A stretch of 35,952 nt of DNA from NCBI GenBank assembly GCA_019649035.1, contig BMAT01000437.1, positions 29,677-65,628 on the forward strand, written 5' to 3'. A program made the translations under genes and the position numbers. This DNA is from Elysia marginata (taxonomy: Eukaryota; Mollusca; Gastropoda; Plakobranchidae). Positions 10,290 to 20,403 of this stretch are shown in pieces; position 1 is the first letter of the stretch; every line of letters starts with the position of its first letter. The notes beneath the pieces were generated by a model that saw only the letters and a list, made by a program, of their open reading frames with translations, was not told the origin of the DNA and did no database searches.

Positions 10290-10686
10290 GCATTTGCGAT
10301 TGCAAGCGATGTGAAGAGGAAACTGTGTAGGAAAAAACTGTCACCATGGAGCTGAAAGAACGCCAGGAGTCCAGCAAAAGATCGCAAGATAAATTTAAAA
10401 ACATTTCAGGTGGTGATGAACTTTTTACCATAGACAAACGGGACGGAGAGCTCGACTCTTTCCTTCCTGTAGATCTGCATCAACCACATGATTTGTCCAA
10501 GCAGAATGGAGACTGCCCACAAGACACTGCTGCTTCTGACAACAAAAGCTTTGAAAACATCTTCCATGTTATCGGACATAATGGACGTTTCCAGATACTG
10601 ATGGTAGCGATGTTTATCATAACTAATGCCAACGTTGACCTGCAGAATTTGAACACTGTGTTTACCCTCACAACCCCGGAACACAG
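10290..10686 (+). CDS. SLC22-like exon 1 (5' UTR from 10290, ATG at 10346)
   Basis: An acceptor (TTTCATAACAG) ends at 10289, implying an upstream non-coding exon. The ATG at 10346 opens a hydrophilic tail of about 66 residues, then helix 1 and the TTPEHR motif. The donor at 10687 (CAG/GTTCGT) is weak. The stronger-looking GTAAGA four bases downstream would put a stop codon at the start of the next exon, so 10686 is preferred. Confidence 0.88.
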
Positions 10687-11533
10687 GTTCGTAAGACTAT
10701 AAGATAAAGATAGGAGAAAAATTTTAAATGGAAATTAAATATCTGTTTTGAGAGGGCAAAATAGGGAACATTATGTTATTAGCAATGACTATGATTATTC
10801 CATATGCAGCATAATCATTTTTTATAATTTTCAGTCAATATAAAGCTGCAGAGCAATATGTGTTATAAGAACTCTGTAGACATAAGAGCCCAATATCTAA
10901 CGTTTATAACAGACAAAACTATAAAACCATTCATCATTCAACTTATGTCTCTCTGTGCAGATGTAAGCTGCCTGGTCTAGAACAAGACTCTTACGATATC
11001 CGGACTTATGACCAGGCTCAGCTGGTTGACCTGTATATTCCCAAGGTCAAGGACGGAGGGTACAGGAAGTGTCACGTTTTGTCAGGGGTCAATAACACAA
11101 AGGGAATAACTGAAGATTCATTACTTGACCACGGCAGTAACCTGACAAAGTGTTCCGACTGGGTTTATGACAAGACGGTCATGAAGCAAAATCTTGTCTC
11201 TAAAGTGAGTAGCAGATAGAGTTGATGAGACTGCCCATGGCTCACACATACTAAATATCAATCAATTTGGACACGTTAACTTTTTTTCATCACTTACAAC
11301 TAAGACACTTTTACAAATCTTAAAGAGCTCCTTCCTCCTCTTATCCAAGGGCCCTGTGTCTGAAGAGAATGGACAGAAAGTGGTGCGACGCTAATATGAT
11401 ATGAAGGGAATATGTGAATTATTCAAAAAGTCAAAATTGCCCTTAATCGGATATCAATCAAGTCTTTTTAGAGAGGCCTGTTCTTTCTCTCTCCCTCTCT
11501 CTCTCCATCTATCTATCTATCTCTATCTATCTA

Positions 11534-11576
<43 letters not shown>

Positions 11577-14500
11577 GTACACGATCTATCTTTATAAAGC
11601 GTGTAATTACGCTACTGACAAATCAGCTCTAAAGAATATTTTGCATTTTATTGGAGATGTAGAAAGGAAAAAATACTTCGATTAGCCTCTAAACTGTTTC
11701 TGTAAGTGTAACTGCTTAATTTTGTCTGTTATGCATGCTTTGGACATGTTTGTAACGGTTTTATTAAAGTTCATACAAAAATATGATGATTTTCACTTAC
11801 AAAGCTAGTTCAGTGTTGCTCCAAAAGAAAGAAAATAATGTCTTTGGGATTTCTTTGTGCGTCACGCGGGACTTACGTTCATTTCAGCTGAATCTCGTGT
11901 GTGACCGGATAGTTTATCGTTCCCATGGAAACATGGTCTTGTTTGGCGGCAAAATGGCGGCTGGTTTTCTGCAGGGCCACTTTAGTGATTTGTGAGTACA
12001 TTGTGTTTCATATAATTTAACAAACTGAGTTTTACAAAGCGTTTCTTCGGGTTTCTCACACTCATCCGTTTTTACGAATCTAGTTGCTAGACGTATAGGC
12101 AGACTGCAATATTGATAATTATTTACAAAAATTTCTAAATGATGGCTATAGTCCATTCCGAATATTTCGAATCTCACGGTGGCACAATGTAATTTCGAAT
12201 AATAAGTTNNNNNNNNNNNNNNNNNNNNNNNNNNNNNNNNNNNNNNNNNNNNNNNNNNNNNNNNNNNNNNNNNNNNNNNNNNNNNNNNNNNNNNNNNNNN
12301 NNNNNNNNNNNNNNNNNNNNNNNNNNNNNNNNNNNNNNNNNNNNNNNNNNNNNNNNNNNNNNNNNNNNNNNNNNNNNNNNNNNNNNNNNNNNNNNNNNNN
12401 NNNNNNNNNNNNNNNNNNNNNNNNNNNNNNNNNNNNNNNNNNNNNNNNNNNNNNNNNNNNNNNNNNNNNNNNNNNNNNNNNNNNNNNNNNNNNNNNNNNN
12501 NNNNNNNNNNNNNNNNNNNNNNNNNNNNNNNNNNNNNNNNNNNNNNNNNNNNNNNNNNNNNNNNNNNNNNNNNNNNNNNNNNNNNNNNNNNNNNNNNNNN
12601 NNNNNNNNNNNNNNNNNNNNNNNNNNNNNNNNNNNNNNNNNNNNNNNNNNNNNNNNNNNNNNNNNNNNNNNNNNNNNNNNNNNNNNNNNNNNNNNNNNNN
12701 NNNNNNNNNNNNNNNNNNNNNNNNNNNNNNNNNNNNNNNNNNNNNNNNNNNNNNNNNNNNNNNNNNNNNNNNNNNNNNNNNNNNNNNNNNNNNNNNNNNN
12801 NNNNNNNNNNNNNNNNNNNNNNNNNNNNNNNNNNNNNNNNNNNNNNNNNNNNNNNNNNNNNNNGTACGCGTAATGAGACACGGTGCGTGTGCTAAAGGTC
12901 TCTAATGTCAAAAAGCGTAGATCAAAATTAAACGCAAGTTTCAAAATTATAGTTGGGTTCTTTTGATTAGTATTTTTTAAAGAACTGCCTTTTCTGTTTT
13001 CTTTAGCCTCCTATGCCCTATCAATATTAAAGGGAAACTAATGGTTTATAGAGATGTGGCTTATTTTAGCAACTTAGGATTTTGCCACAAAGTGGTTTTT
13101 TTTATATCCATGGATTCCGGAGAAAACTCAAATTCTTACCAAACAGCATTGAACGTAGCCCTGAAAATGATCTTCAACCTAAAAAGACCCCGCTATCCAT
13201 GTGGTTGTTGACTATTTTGGTATCCAGGTATCGAGTTTATGACCACGCAGCAGCGGTCCTTGCTCAGTATTTTCACGAGGGTCATCTTCGGGCTCAGTGA
13301 TCTCTACATGGCTCTGATGGCCTATGTCCTGAGGGACTGGCAATATCTGCTTCTGTCCATTGCGTGGCCTGCAGTCTTCGCTGTCGTCTTGTGCTGGTGA
13401 GCGGTTTAGTGAGGGTCAACTTCACAAGAAATCAGTGTGGGCTGGATGTATTATTAAGTAATATAGCGAATTATCATCAAAATGGCGGACGTTCCTGAAA
13501 ATGTAAAAATGATCTCTTTTGTGCAATGAGTCAATCTGTCTCTACATGGTATAGATTATTATTGATAATTTGCACAGAAGAGTTCTACTTTCTATTTTTT
13601 GAGTGTCCGCCATCTTGACAATAAAATACTGCTATGCGATCAGCCCATACAGTCAAGTATTAGAGACTTGCTGTCTAATGTCTTGGCCCCGATAAAGTTC
13701 ACAGTTTGTTGATTAGTAAATTCATTCAGGGTTATGTTTTAACAACACCTTCAACAAAGACCTATCTTGATAGGGAAATGAAATATTTACGTTATGTGTA
13801 TAGAATATATTTCTAACACAGTTTTTATTTCTGCCATCTTTTGATAAGGTTTATGCCTGAATCTCCACGCTGGTTGATATCAAAAAACAAGATAGAGAAA
13901 GCGGAACAAGAAATACAGGTAGAAGTAGAGTTTATAAATGAACAGTTAGTTTTACTTTGTTTTGATCTACGAGTATTAAATATTAGTTTCAAAAGTCCTT
14001 GGGTTGTTGTTTGTTTTCCCTGGGTTTTTTTTTTTTGCTTTGTTTTTTGTCTTTTTAAATGGTTTGTTTTTTTCTGTTGTTGTTTTTTCTAAATAATTGT
14101 GTGTTTTTTGTTTTTTATTTGTTTTTAGCTATTGGTTATTCGCATCATGGTTGTTTTACTGGCGATTGGAACTATTAGTTTTCGGTCATATTTTACTTAA
14201 TTTTCTGGTTAGGGCTAGGACACTTTACTTGTTTTGTAAACTATTGATGGTAAGAAAACATGAGCAAAGAAAAGTTACAAAACCGATGGTTCGATCTGCA
14301 TCGATAACAGTGGTGATGTTGATCGTTATGAATAGAAAGACAAGATAGGTAAGATGGTTGCACAAAAGATACAAGTGACTGTCGTGATGCTTTTTAAGTC
14401 AACAATTTGAAAATCATATAAAAGTATTTTGACGGGGTTTTTTCCGGTTTTGTTTTATATCGCCATTATATGATAATTTATACAATTTTAATATTTTTAC

Positions 14501-17500
14501 TGGTTTCTACTCAACGAAAACCATGGATTGTACAAAATATGTCCAAATGAGTGGGATGATACAGTTCTCATATAACTAGGCAATGGTGTATTAGTAATAA
14601 ATTTTTCTGAGCATCTAAACGTTAAAAATTGCATAAGTGTATCAAAATTGTGTGGAAAATTATTTTAAATTCTTTTCATTCAAAATAATTAAACAGAAAT
14701 TTAAGATTAAATTTAGTTTTTAAAAAAGTTTTTTTAATAAATTTTTAATATCTGGCTTACTTGGAGTTGCAAGGTATTTATTTTTTCTTTAAAATGTCAT
14801 TGTGTGAATAGGTTATTCCAAAAAGTTTTCTGAACAAAAAGACGAATACAAATATTTCTTACAACTCTTGTTTCAGCGTATCGCCAAAATGAACAGAAGA
14901 TCAGTCCCCCACGGAATAACCCGCCACCTGAGGAAACCTGATGAGAAAAGTAAACACACCGTGCTACAACTGTTCGCAGAGAGGAGGTTGATAGTCAGGT
15001 GGACAATTCTATACTTAAACTGGTAAGTTTACTCTACATAGTATTCTGAATTTTATTTTACAATTTGATGCTGTTTCTACTCCGTTGTAGATTCTCTATT
15101 AAAAGCAAAGTTGAAAGAGCTTTCCTGTTTTAAAAGCTGTTTTCTGTTAAGCCGATATGCTAGGGTGTGGATATCTATCATATATCCACACCCGAGCTAA
15201 GATAGAAAGTGAGAAAGAACGGCGAGTTTTTGTTAACTTTATGGAACGGATGTGTCTCATTTTGCCCTGAAACTGTTAAAAAAATTATCGTCCTGGAAAG
15301 TGCGAGAGAGGTGAGAGAGAAGGGAATAGACATAAATCTGAATTATAATAACTATTTTTGTTTCAGATTACAAATCTATACATCAGAAAACAATGTTGGT
15401 TGGATTCAAAGCAGGAAAATTAAGCAGCTGATTCATAAGCAAAGACAAAAGTCACATTGGCTCCGGTTCGTGACATGTTGCATACTGATTAGTGTGCTAG
15501 TATCACCCTTAGTGGGCAGGATCTTCAGCTACTGGCAAGTTCCCTCTCAGTCCCAACCAAGGCGTTTAAGTTTAAAATCACTCATAGAAAACAGAAGTGA
15601 TGTTTAAGCCTTCAACAGTATCCAAAGTCTATACGCTTGAGATCAAGACCCTGAACTGCTTTGATTCTTCCCACATCTCAGAAGTAGCCTGTCGTTCTAG
15701 AATTCCCTCCGAAAGGAAATATCACCCGAGTTGTAGAGGTAAGTCGTTCCTACGGCAGATTGCAGAATCGAGTTTGGAATTTAGAAAGGACTGAGCTCTA
15801 GATAATGTGCAGTGCACAAAGCTCTTTTTTTAGACACTATACCAACGGCATGTCGAGCCTCTAGACCAACTTCGCCGACGCTTTCTGGGTTGTGCATAAA
15901 TATAAAGTGGTCCAACAAAAAGGCAAACGTTGAAGTGCTACAAGAAGACGAGATACAAAGCGTTGATACTCGGTGATGCGCTTCCTGTTAGGAGGGTCAA
16001 GACAACTAATACGCATGTCTTGTGATTGACACATTAATGTTCTTTAGCGAGTTTTCAGAGTGGAGCAATGAAAGAGGCAGACCGACGCTTTGCTTCAAAA
16101 AGACCCTAAAAATTCGCTCCGAAATTGCAACATCGACAGAGTCTCCCTGGAAATTACCGGTTCAAACAGGTCTGCCTCAGGACAATGGTTGTGACAGAGA
16201 GCGAACAGCTGCTAATGAACAGGCCCCATGGAATTACTCATGCTGAAAAGTGGAGCAACTAAGACCATTAGTCTGTGATTAAGACCGAAAGCGAATCCAG
16301 GGAACCGGCTGTGCTGGCGTGGCCACATTGAGTACGTCTTGGCTTTCGATTCAGATACCACTCGCGGGGCAGATAGGTTAAGTGCTAGGCTGAATCCTTT
16401 AGTTTACTATAGTAGACCATAATATATATGTACGGTTTTATTAGATATGACAAGAGATCATTGCTACAAACTCGCAAAACAGAACTTCCACCTAGATATC
16501 AGAAAAAAAATACTTTTGTATTAGTAAAGTTGAGACATGGAATAGCCTCCCCGAAATCATTGTTACTGTCCCAAATATTAACTCATTCAAAAACAAAGTC
16601 GGCGAGGCTACTGCACAGATACAAATTCTGCATGGATTTCTCTGTCAAGCCAGCTCTTTGACCCCCCCCTCCCCCCCGAGCAGGTAGGGGATCAGGGGAT
16701 CAAGACCATCGACGGGCCTCTGGCTCATCAAGATGATTTTCCTGTATTCCTGTATTATTACTCTGTTGTAGGTAATTTCTTTCTGAAAAAAATTTTTTTT
16801 TAATCTATTTGGCAGGGTACTCATTTGTCTATCAACGTATGGCCTTGTCTTCAACATCTCCAACATGGGCGGCAACATTTTCCTTAACTTCGCTGTTGGC
16901 GGCCTATTGGATGCAGTGGTGTCTGTATTGAACAGCTTCATAGTAAACAGATTTAGCCGGAAGTACTTCTACTTCTTCTGTAGCGCGTTTGGCGCATGCG
17001 CATGTATCTTGACCATTTTGCCAACCATCTTTGATGCACCAAGTAAGTATAGTACTTTTTTCGGGCAGCCAGAGAAAACCTGGAATTTTGTCAAGTTGAA
17101 TTGCTGTCACTGTCCAAAACTAATGTTCTACCTTTTAAAAGTTGATAAAAGATAATTATGATCTTAGTTTTTCTACGGTCTTACCGAAATAATTAATTTC
17201 AAAGCGATAGAAAAGAATTTTGTTTTCATTTGAAGTCTTTGTCTTCAAAGGGATCTAACTCAAGACGGTTCGGGTGACTTCTGCTTTATCTACCCTGGTT
17301 GCTTTACACTTTTCTATGAAATATCCACAGTTTGCTAATTATAGAACGCTGTGGAATAAATCTCGATCTTTTCGAGTGAGGCCTTCTTTCTTATAACAGT
17401 TGCTAACTAGCCAGTGCAGTCAACCAAATAAGTTGTTGTTTCAAGATTTTCCTTAACTGGCGTCCTGATGCAAAAGTAATGTGTGTAGTATACAAGTAAT

Positions 17501-18934
17501 TTTTTAATCTTGCTATCTAATCAAATGAAAACATCTGACAATTTCCAGAAAAAAAAAATCGAAGATAAAGAGCTTTGAAAATTTTGTTTTCGATGATAAA
17601 ATAACGATTTTGTACTCAACTTTTCTGCGTGCAAATTACTAAAATTTACTTTTAAGCAAAAACAAATAACAACGGCATATCTCATTATTCATGTATCTGT
17701 GTGTAGGCTCGGTACTCAGAGAAGTAAAGAATCAAAATGTTCATTTTGCACGGCATAGCAATGCTAATGTTGCTGTTGCTGCAAACTGTCGTGTTTTGGT
17801 AAGCTGCTGATATTTTAAGTCAAAGTTGAATCAGCCTATGAAAAGAATTTGTTTCTGCACGCGATCTTCCGTCATAATGTTTTATAACCAGTCCAAATGA
17901 ATTGGATGTCGCAATTTTCAGCATTCAAGGCGCTTATATTTTGAAAAATACCGTTTCGTAAACTTTCAAATATTTTTCATGATAGTATTATCAAAATCTT
18001 TTGGAAAGATGTTGAAATTTCTTTAAATTAAAAATTTGAGGAAAAGAGGAACAAACCAGATTTGGAAAGCCGTTTTCTTAAATTTATCTAAGTTTCCAAC
18101 ATTCGCCCCAATTGGACTTGTCGCGAGACATTTTGGAAAACTCCATCCAACTTGTTTTTCTGATCCTACTTCCGGTGTTCAGAATGGTGTGTTGTGGCGC
18201 TGTCTTTGATCGGCAAAGCCGCCCTGGTGGCTGCCTATCCCATACTGTACACCTACTCAGCTGAGCTGTTTCCCACAACACATAGAGGTATCGGGGTTGG
18301 TTCCTGTTCTATGATGTCCCGCATCGGAGGACTTATCTCTCCTTACATCGCTGATTTGGTAAGATAAACTCAGCTTTTGACAAGGAAGAAACCATAGTGC
18401 TTATTATACCGTTTACTTGTATTTCTCTGAAGTAATAATTTAAAGCTTTGCTGTTGTGGTAGATATTCGCCAATCGAGGTTGTGCTCATTGCGGAAATTA
18501 ATATTACGTTTGGCTATCAAATGGCGGACGCTCCCAAAAGTTAGAGTAAAACTCTTTTGTGACCCCAATTCACGTAGACCCACATTGGTCCTTAACACAA
18601 AAGAGCTATGCTGTAACTTCCGGGAGAGCCCGACATTTTGATAGCCAAATTTAACATTTTCGAAATGTTCATAGCCTAAATTGAAAAGACATTGCGTATC
18701 TTTTGTCTTGATATGATCTTCGGTTCTTTGCAGGGTTTCCTTGTCAGCGGCAAGATGGCGTCCGTCTTGCCACAAATTGTTCTTGGGTCATCGGCAATGC
18801 TAGGATCTTTGCTGATTTTGATTTTACCTGAAACAAGGGGTAGAGATCTGCCCGAAACCATAGACGACATTCGAGGGGTGCCACAGAAAAACAAGCAATC
18901 ATCTACACCAATTAATGAGAAAGCTGTAGCTTGA
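10290..18934 (+). CDS. SLC22-like organic ion transporter (MFS), one exon missing in an assembly gap
   Basis: A multi-exon solute carrier 22 family gene: a plasma-membrane major facilitator with about 12 helices that moves organic cations, anions or zwitterions. Coding exons are 10346-10686, 10961-11204, 11888-11991, [gap], 13228-13396, 13849-13918, 14877-15022, 16816-17042, 18183-18358 and 18734-18934. All visible joins are GT-AG and in phase. Family marks are PEHRC after helix 1, a large first extracellular loop with sequons NNT and NLT, LVCDR, FMPESPRWL after helix 6, NMGGNIFLNF in helix 8, SAELFPT..RG.GVGSCSM, and a LILPETRGRDLPET end. The visible exons encode about 558 residues; roughly 50 more, including the helix 2-3 GRR loop, should lie in the N gap. 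The start ATG has a strong Kozak context (GTCACCATGG). The cytoplasmic N-terminus, about 66 residues before the SFENIF block, is unusually long. Substrate cannot be inferred. Confidence 0.93.
10961..11204 (+). CDS. SLC22-like exon 2 (extracellular loop)
   Basis: Acceptor CTCTGTGCAG, donor AAA/GTGAGT. It encodes about 81 residues of the family-typical extracellular loop between helices 1 and 2: CKLPGLEQD, KCHVL, two N-glycosylation sequons, then KCSDWVYDKTV, matching the C..W.YD pattern of SLC22 proteins. Confidence 0.92.
11480..11573. repeat. CT / TATC microsatellite in SLC22 intron 2
   Basis: TCTC-rich sequence passing into ATCT tetranucleotides and then a pure (CT)n block at about 11539-11573, inside the intron between 11204 and 11888. 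Confidence 0.93.
11888..11991 (+). CDS. SLC22-like exon 3 (helix 2, LVCDR motif)
   Basis: A 104-nt exon, acceptor ATTTCAG and donor TT/GTGAGT. It encodes LNLVCDR, then helix 2 ending GHFSD. It ends in phase 2, so the next exon must begin with one base completing a codon. That exon is not visible and should be in the N run that starts 218 bp downstream. Confidence 0.92.
12209..12863. other. Assembly gap (655 N)
   Basis: A run of N inside the SLC22-like gene. The flanking exons end in phase 2 and begin in phase 1, and the family segment expected between SD and EF is absent, so a coding exon should lie here. The true gap length is unknown. Confidence 0.99.
13228..13396 (+). CDS. SLC22-like exon after the gap (helices 4-6)
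   Basis: A 169-nt exon with acceptor GGTATCCAG and donor TG/GTGAGC. The productive frame is IEFMTTQQRS, VIFGLSDLYMALMAYVLRDW, then an aromatic helix ending LCW. It matches the EFVG..R......IAYFIRDWRWLQL segment of SLC22 proteins. It starts with two bases of a split codon, so the missing exon must have length 3n+2. Confidence 0.9.
13471..13624. mobile_element. Short inverted-repeat element, ATGGCGGAC family, copy 1
   Basis: About 154 bp with inverted ends: left TTATCATCAAAATGGCGGAC, right the complement of TTATTGTCAAGATGGCGGAC. Inside, CTCTTTTGTGCA on the left pairs with the complement of TGCACAGAAGAG on the right. No coding capacity, so a non-autonomous MITE-like element in an SLC22 intron. 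Confidence 0.8.
13849..13918 (+). CDS. SLC22-like exon (PESPRWL motif)
   Basis: A 70-nt exon encoding FMPESPRWLI then KIEKAEQEIQ, the start of the large cytoplasmic loop after helix 6. PESPRWL is one of the most conserved signatures of SLC22. The TG/G split codon restores the tryptophan before F. Donor CAG/GTAGAA. Confidence 0.92.
14528..14780. mobile_element. MITE family with GTCCAAATGA terminal repeats, copy 1
   Basis: The left end contains GTCCAAATGAGTGGGATGAT (from 14541). The right end, on the other strand, reads CCTTGCAACTCCAAGTAAGC. This is a diverged copy of the family best seen at 27632-27896. AT-rich interior, no open frame. It lies in an SLC22 intron. Confidence 0.6.
14877..15022 (+). 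CDS. SLC22-like exon (central cytoplasmic loop)
   Basis: A 146-nt exon, acceptor CTTGTTTCAG, donor TG/GTAAGT. It encodes RIAKMNRRSVP, a basic loop, then LQLFAERRLIVRWTILYLNW entering helix 7, matching the L......R..T......W layout of the family. Confidence 0.92.
15830..16260 (+). mobile_element. Decayed LINE reverse-transcriptase 3' relic
   Basis: Pieces in shifting frames match the end of LINE ORF2: YQRHVEPLDQLRRRFLG, then INIKWSNKKANVEVLQ (compare ILGIKWQDKVSNxEVL), then EFSEWSNERGRPTLCFKKTL (compare GELxEGKRSxGRPKLRFKDTLK). Stops and frameshifts separate them, so it is dead. Intronic in the SLC22-like gene. The motif order is of the jockey/RTE-like kind, but the clade is not settled. Confidence 0.8.
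16430..16790 (+). mobile_element. Second decayed LINE 3' relic (CR1-like)
   Basis: TRDHCYKLAKQ then FHLDIRKK, a one-base frame change, then VETWNSLPEIIVTVPNINSF and KNKV. This is the usual C-terminal run of CR1-type LINE polymerases (TRGHxxKLxKxxxRLDxRKxFFSxRVVxxWNSLPE.VV.A.S.N.FKN.LD). The C7/C7-rich stretch at about 16662-16677 and the following sequence may be its 3' UTR. It sits next to a different LINE relic in the same intron. Confidence 0.8.
16816..17042 (+). CDS. SLC22-like exon (helices 7-9)
   Basis: A 227-nt exon, acceptor TTTGGCAG, donor A/GTAAGT. It encodes YGLVFNISNMGGNIFLNF, helix 8, an RFSRKYFYFF loop in the place of the family's RRPL loop, and helix 9. It ends in phase 1 and joins cleanly to 18183 to give DAPKWC. 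Confidence 0.92.
17872..18136. mobile_element. MITE family with GTCCAAATGA terminal repeats, copy 2
   Basis: Left terminus: AACCAGTCCAAATGAATTGG then ATGTCGCAATTTTCA. Right terminus on the opposite strand: AATGTCTCGCGACAAGTCC then AATTGGGGCG. About 265 bp, no coding potential, in the last-but-one long SLC22 intron, ending about 45 bp before the exon at 18183. Confidence 0.8.
18183..18358 (+). CDS. SLC22-like exon (helices 10-11)
   Basis: A 176-nt exon encoding ALSLIGKAALVAAYPILY, TYSAELFPTTHRGIGVG, SCSMMSRIGGLISPYIADL. AELFPT..RG.GVG.CS is a hallmark of the family. Acceptor GGTGTTCAG, donor TTG/GTAAGA. Confidence 0.94.
18509..18649. mobile_element. Short inverted-repeat element, ATGGCGGAC family, copy 2
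   Basis: About 141 bp. Left end TTTGGCTATCAAATGGCGGA, right end the complement of TTTGGCTATCAAAATGTCGG. Internal CTCTTTTGTG words lie in inverted orientation, as in the copy at 13471-13624. In the last intron of the SLC22-like gene. Confidence 0.88.
18734..18934 (+). CDS. SLC22-like last exon (helix 12 and C-terminus)
   Basis: 67 codons including the stop: GFLVSGKMASVLP, helix 12, LPETRGRDLPETIDDI, then a polar tail ending EKAVA. LPET.G..LPET is the standard SLC22 C-terminal signature. A possible ATTAAA polyadenylation signal is at 18938-18943, immediately after the stop. Confidence 0.94.
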   Translation, partial: GFLVSGKMASVLPQIVLGSSAMLGSLLILILPETRGRDLPETIDDIRGVPQKNKQSSTPINEKAVA

Positions 18935-19900
18935 AATATTAAAATCATGTAATGAAACTTAAAATTAATAATGCTGTGATTAAAATAATTGTTTTTAATT
19001 TGTTGGCTGTAGAATGTTTCACGCCTTGTAACCGACATGAACAAAAATTCCTTTTCATCATGTTTAGATTATTAAATCATAAATCTGAGCCACCAACATG
19101 ACTTTTCGTTAAAGGTATACACCTAGTTGCAAAAACTTACAGTGTGAAAAAATAAGCAAAGTTTTCAAGGGTGGTCTCCTACAATTTGTAAAGATAATCG
19201 AAATAATCAAGTAAGAAAGAAATAAGATTAAATAAATTTTGTAAGGCATGGAAAAGTAGAACATGTTTCTGGGCAGCATTTGACTCGAACAGTTTCATTA
19301 ATTTTATTAACTCTATCCGCATTCTCTTTGACACCCTGAGACCTAGTTTTTGGAACAATGTAATTGAAATGTTGTTGTTTTTTTACCATTAGACAAACTC
19401 GGCTGCACTCTATGTGATTAGAACGTTTTTTTAATTGTTTAAGTAAAAAAAACGTGGCCTTCGTTCGTTTGACATGACAATATTGTTTAGAACAATTCAG
19501 AGAACAATCTAGTGATAAAATTGAGACGATTGAAAACGTCTAGTCAATGACACGGCATTCATTCCTAACTGGCTGTTAGCCATTGTTATTGTTCTTGGAA
19601 GAAAAAAGTCATAGCATACTTTAGCCTAATTACCGACCACTATTAAGTGACTTGACGTAGTTTTTATGATTAAAGATTTCAGTATCCGGGAGGTCTATTG
19701 CTTTAGTTAACAACAGTTGTCCGCATAGATTAAGCGATTAACGAAAGCATTCCAGTCGGCTCCTTTTTTACATTAATACCGTTTAAAATTATATAGCTTG
19801 TAAAAATGACGTACTTCGGCTTTTTTTCTCTTTGTTTACTTTGCTATTATTATTGGTGTACTTTTACTTTTCTTTGGGTTGTTTTCATATCACTTGCTAG
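18935..19900. other. 3' flank of the SLC22-like gene
   Basis: AT-rich intergenic sequence. Apart from possible 3' UTR close to the stop, nothing is recognised. Confidence 0.35.
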
Positions 19901-19934
19901 AGTTTAAAATGAAATGTATTAAGTACAACACAGT

Positions 19935-20240
19935 GTAATAATTATAATGTTCAAACTGGATGTGTTCTCCTAATGTACAGTTTTAAGTCACAATGATTAC
20001 CGAAAGATGTTCATTCAAAAGTCCTAAAGGTCACGTTTTATTGCGTGGGCTGGCACCTTTATGTTTATTGTATATTCGTTTTGTGTTGGTCATTAGTATA
20101 GAAAAGAGGGTGAATTATTCATACTGGGTGTTTTTTGTGTTCTCGTTGTTAACTAATACGTAGAAGGTGTGGGTCCATTCAGAACTCGAACAGGGTTTCA
20201 GTCACTTTTGCCTTTATAGAGCTTGGCTTGGTACCTTCAC
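19935..20240 (+). repeat. Dispersed repeat R, copy 1
   Basis: Shares with copies 2 and 3 the phrase GGGTnCATTCAGAACT, AACAGG.TTTCAGTCA and a (T)TATAGAGCT ending. Upstream it also shares TATGTTCAAACTGGATG with copy 3 and GTGGGCT...CCTTTAT with copy 2. No protein coding seen, nature unknown. Confidence 0.65.
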
Positions 20241-20403
20241 ATAACGCGGATGCCATACAATGGCTAGGTATTGGTGTTATAACTGCCGAACTTGGACGCT
20301 GACTACTATGGTAGTTTGGTTAGCTTTGCTTAACACGGATGCCATAAAAAGCCTAGATATTGGTGACTATAACTGCCGAACTTGGACGCTGACTACCATA
20401 GTA
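20224..20403. repeat. 90-bp tandem duplication abutting a LINE
   Basis: Two units of about 90 bp (20224-20313 and 20314-20403) share CGGATGCCATA, GCCTAGATATTGGTG or close variants, and AACTGCCGAACTTGGACGCT followed by GACTACYATRGTA. The second unit runs straight into the LINE coding remnant. Confidence 0.85.

Noticed and set aside
11950-11970. ATGGCGGC-like words inside transporter exons (also 18760) as YY1 sites or MITE traces
   Set aside because: They encode the expected GKMA residues in good family alignment and have no inverted partner, so coincidence is more likely.
12174-12944. Long open frames through the N runs (also 22919-23729)
   Set aside because: They consist mainly of unknown residues from assembly gaps.
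13082-13300. 72-codon frame over the post-gap transporter exon
   Set aside because: Wrong frame; the +1 frame from 13230 gives the SLC22 match and correct splice phases.
15209-15607. 132-codon intronic open frame
   Set aside because: No recognisable domain. It may be part of the adjacent LINE relic, but I could not align it to any LINE motif.
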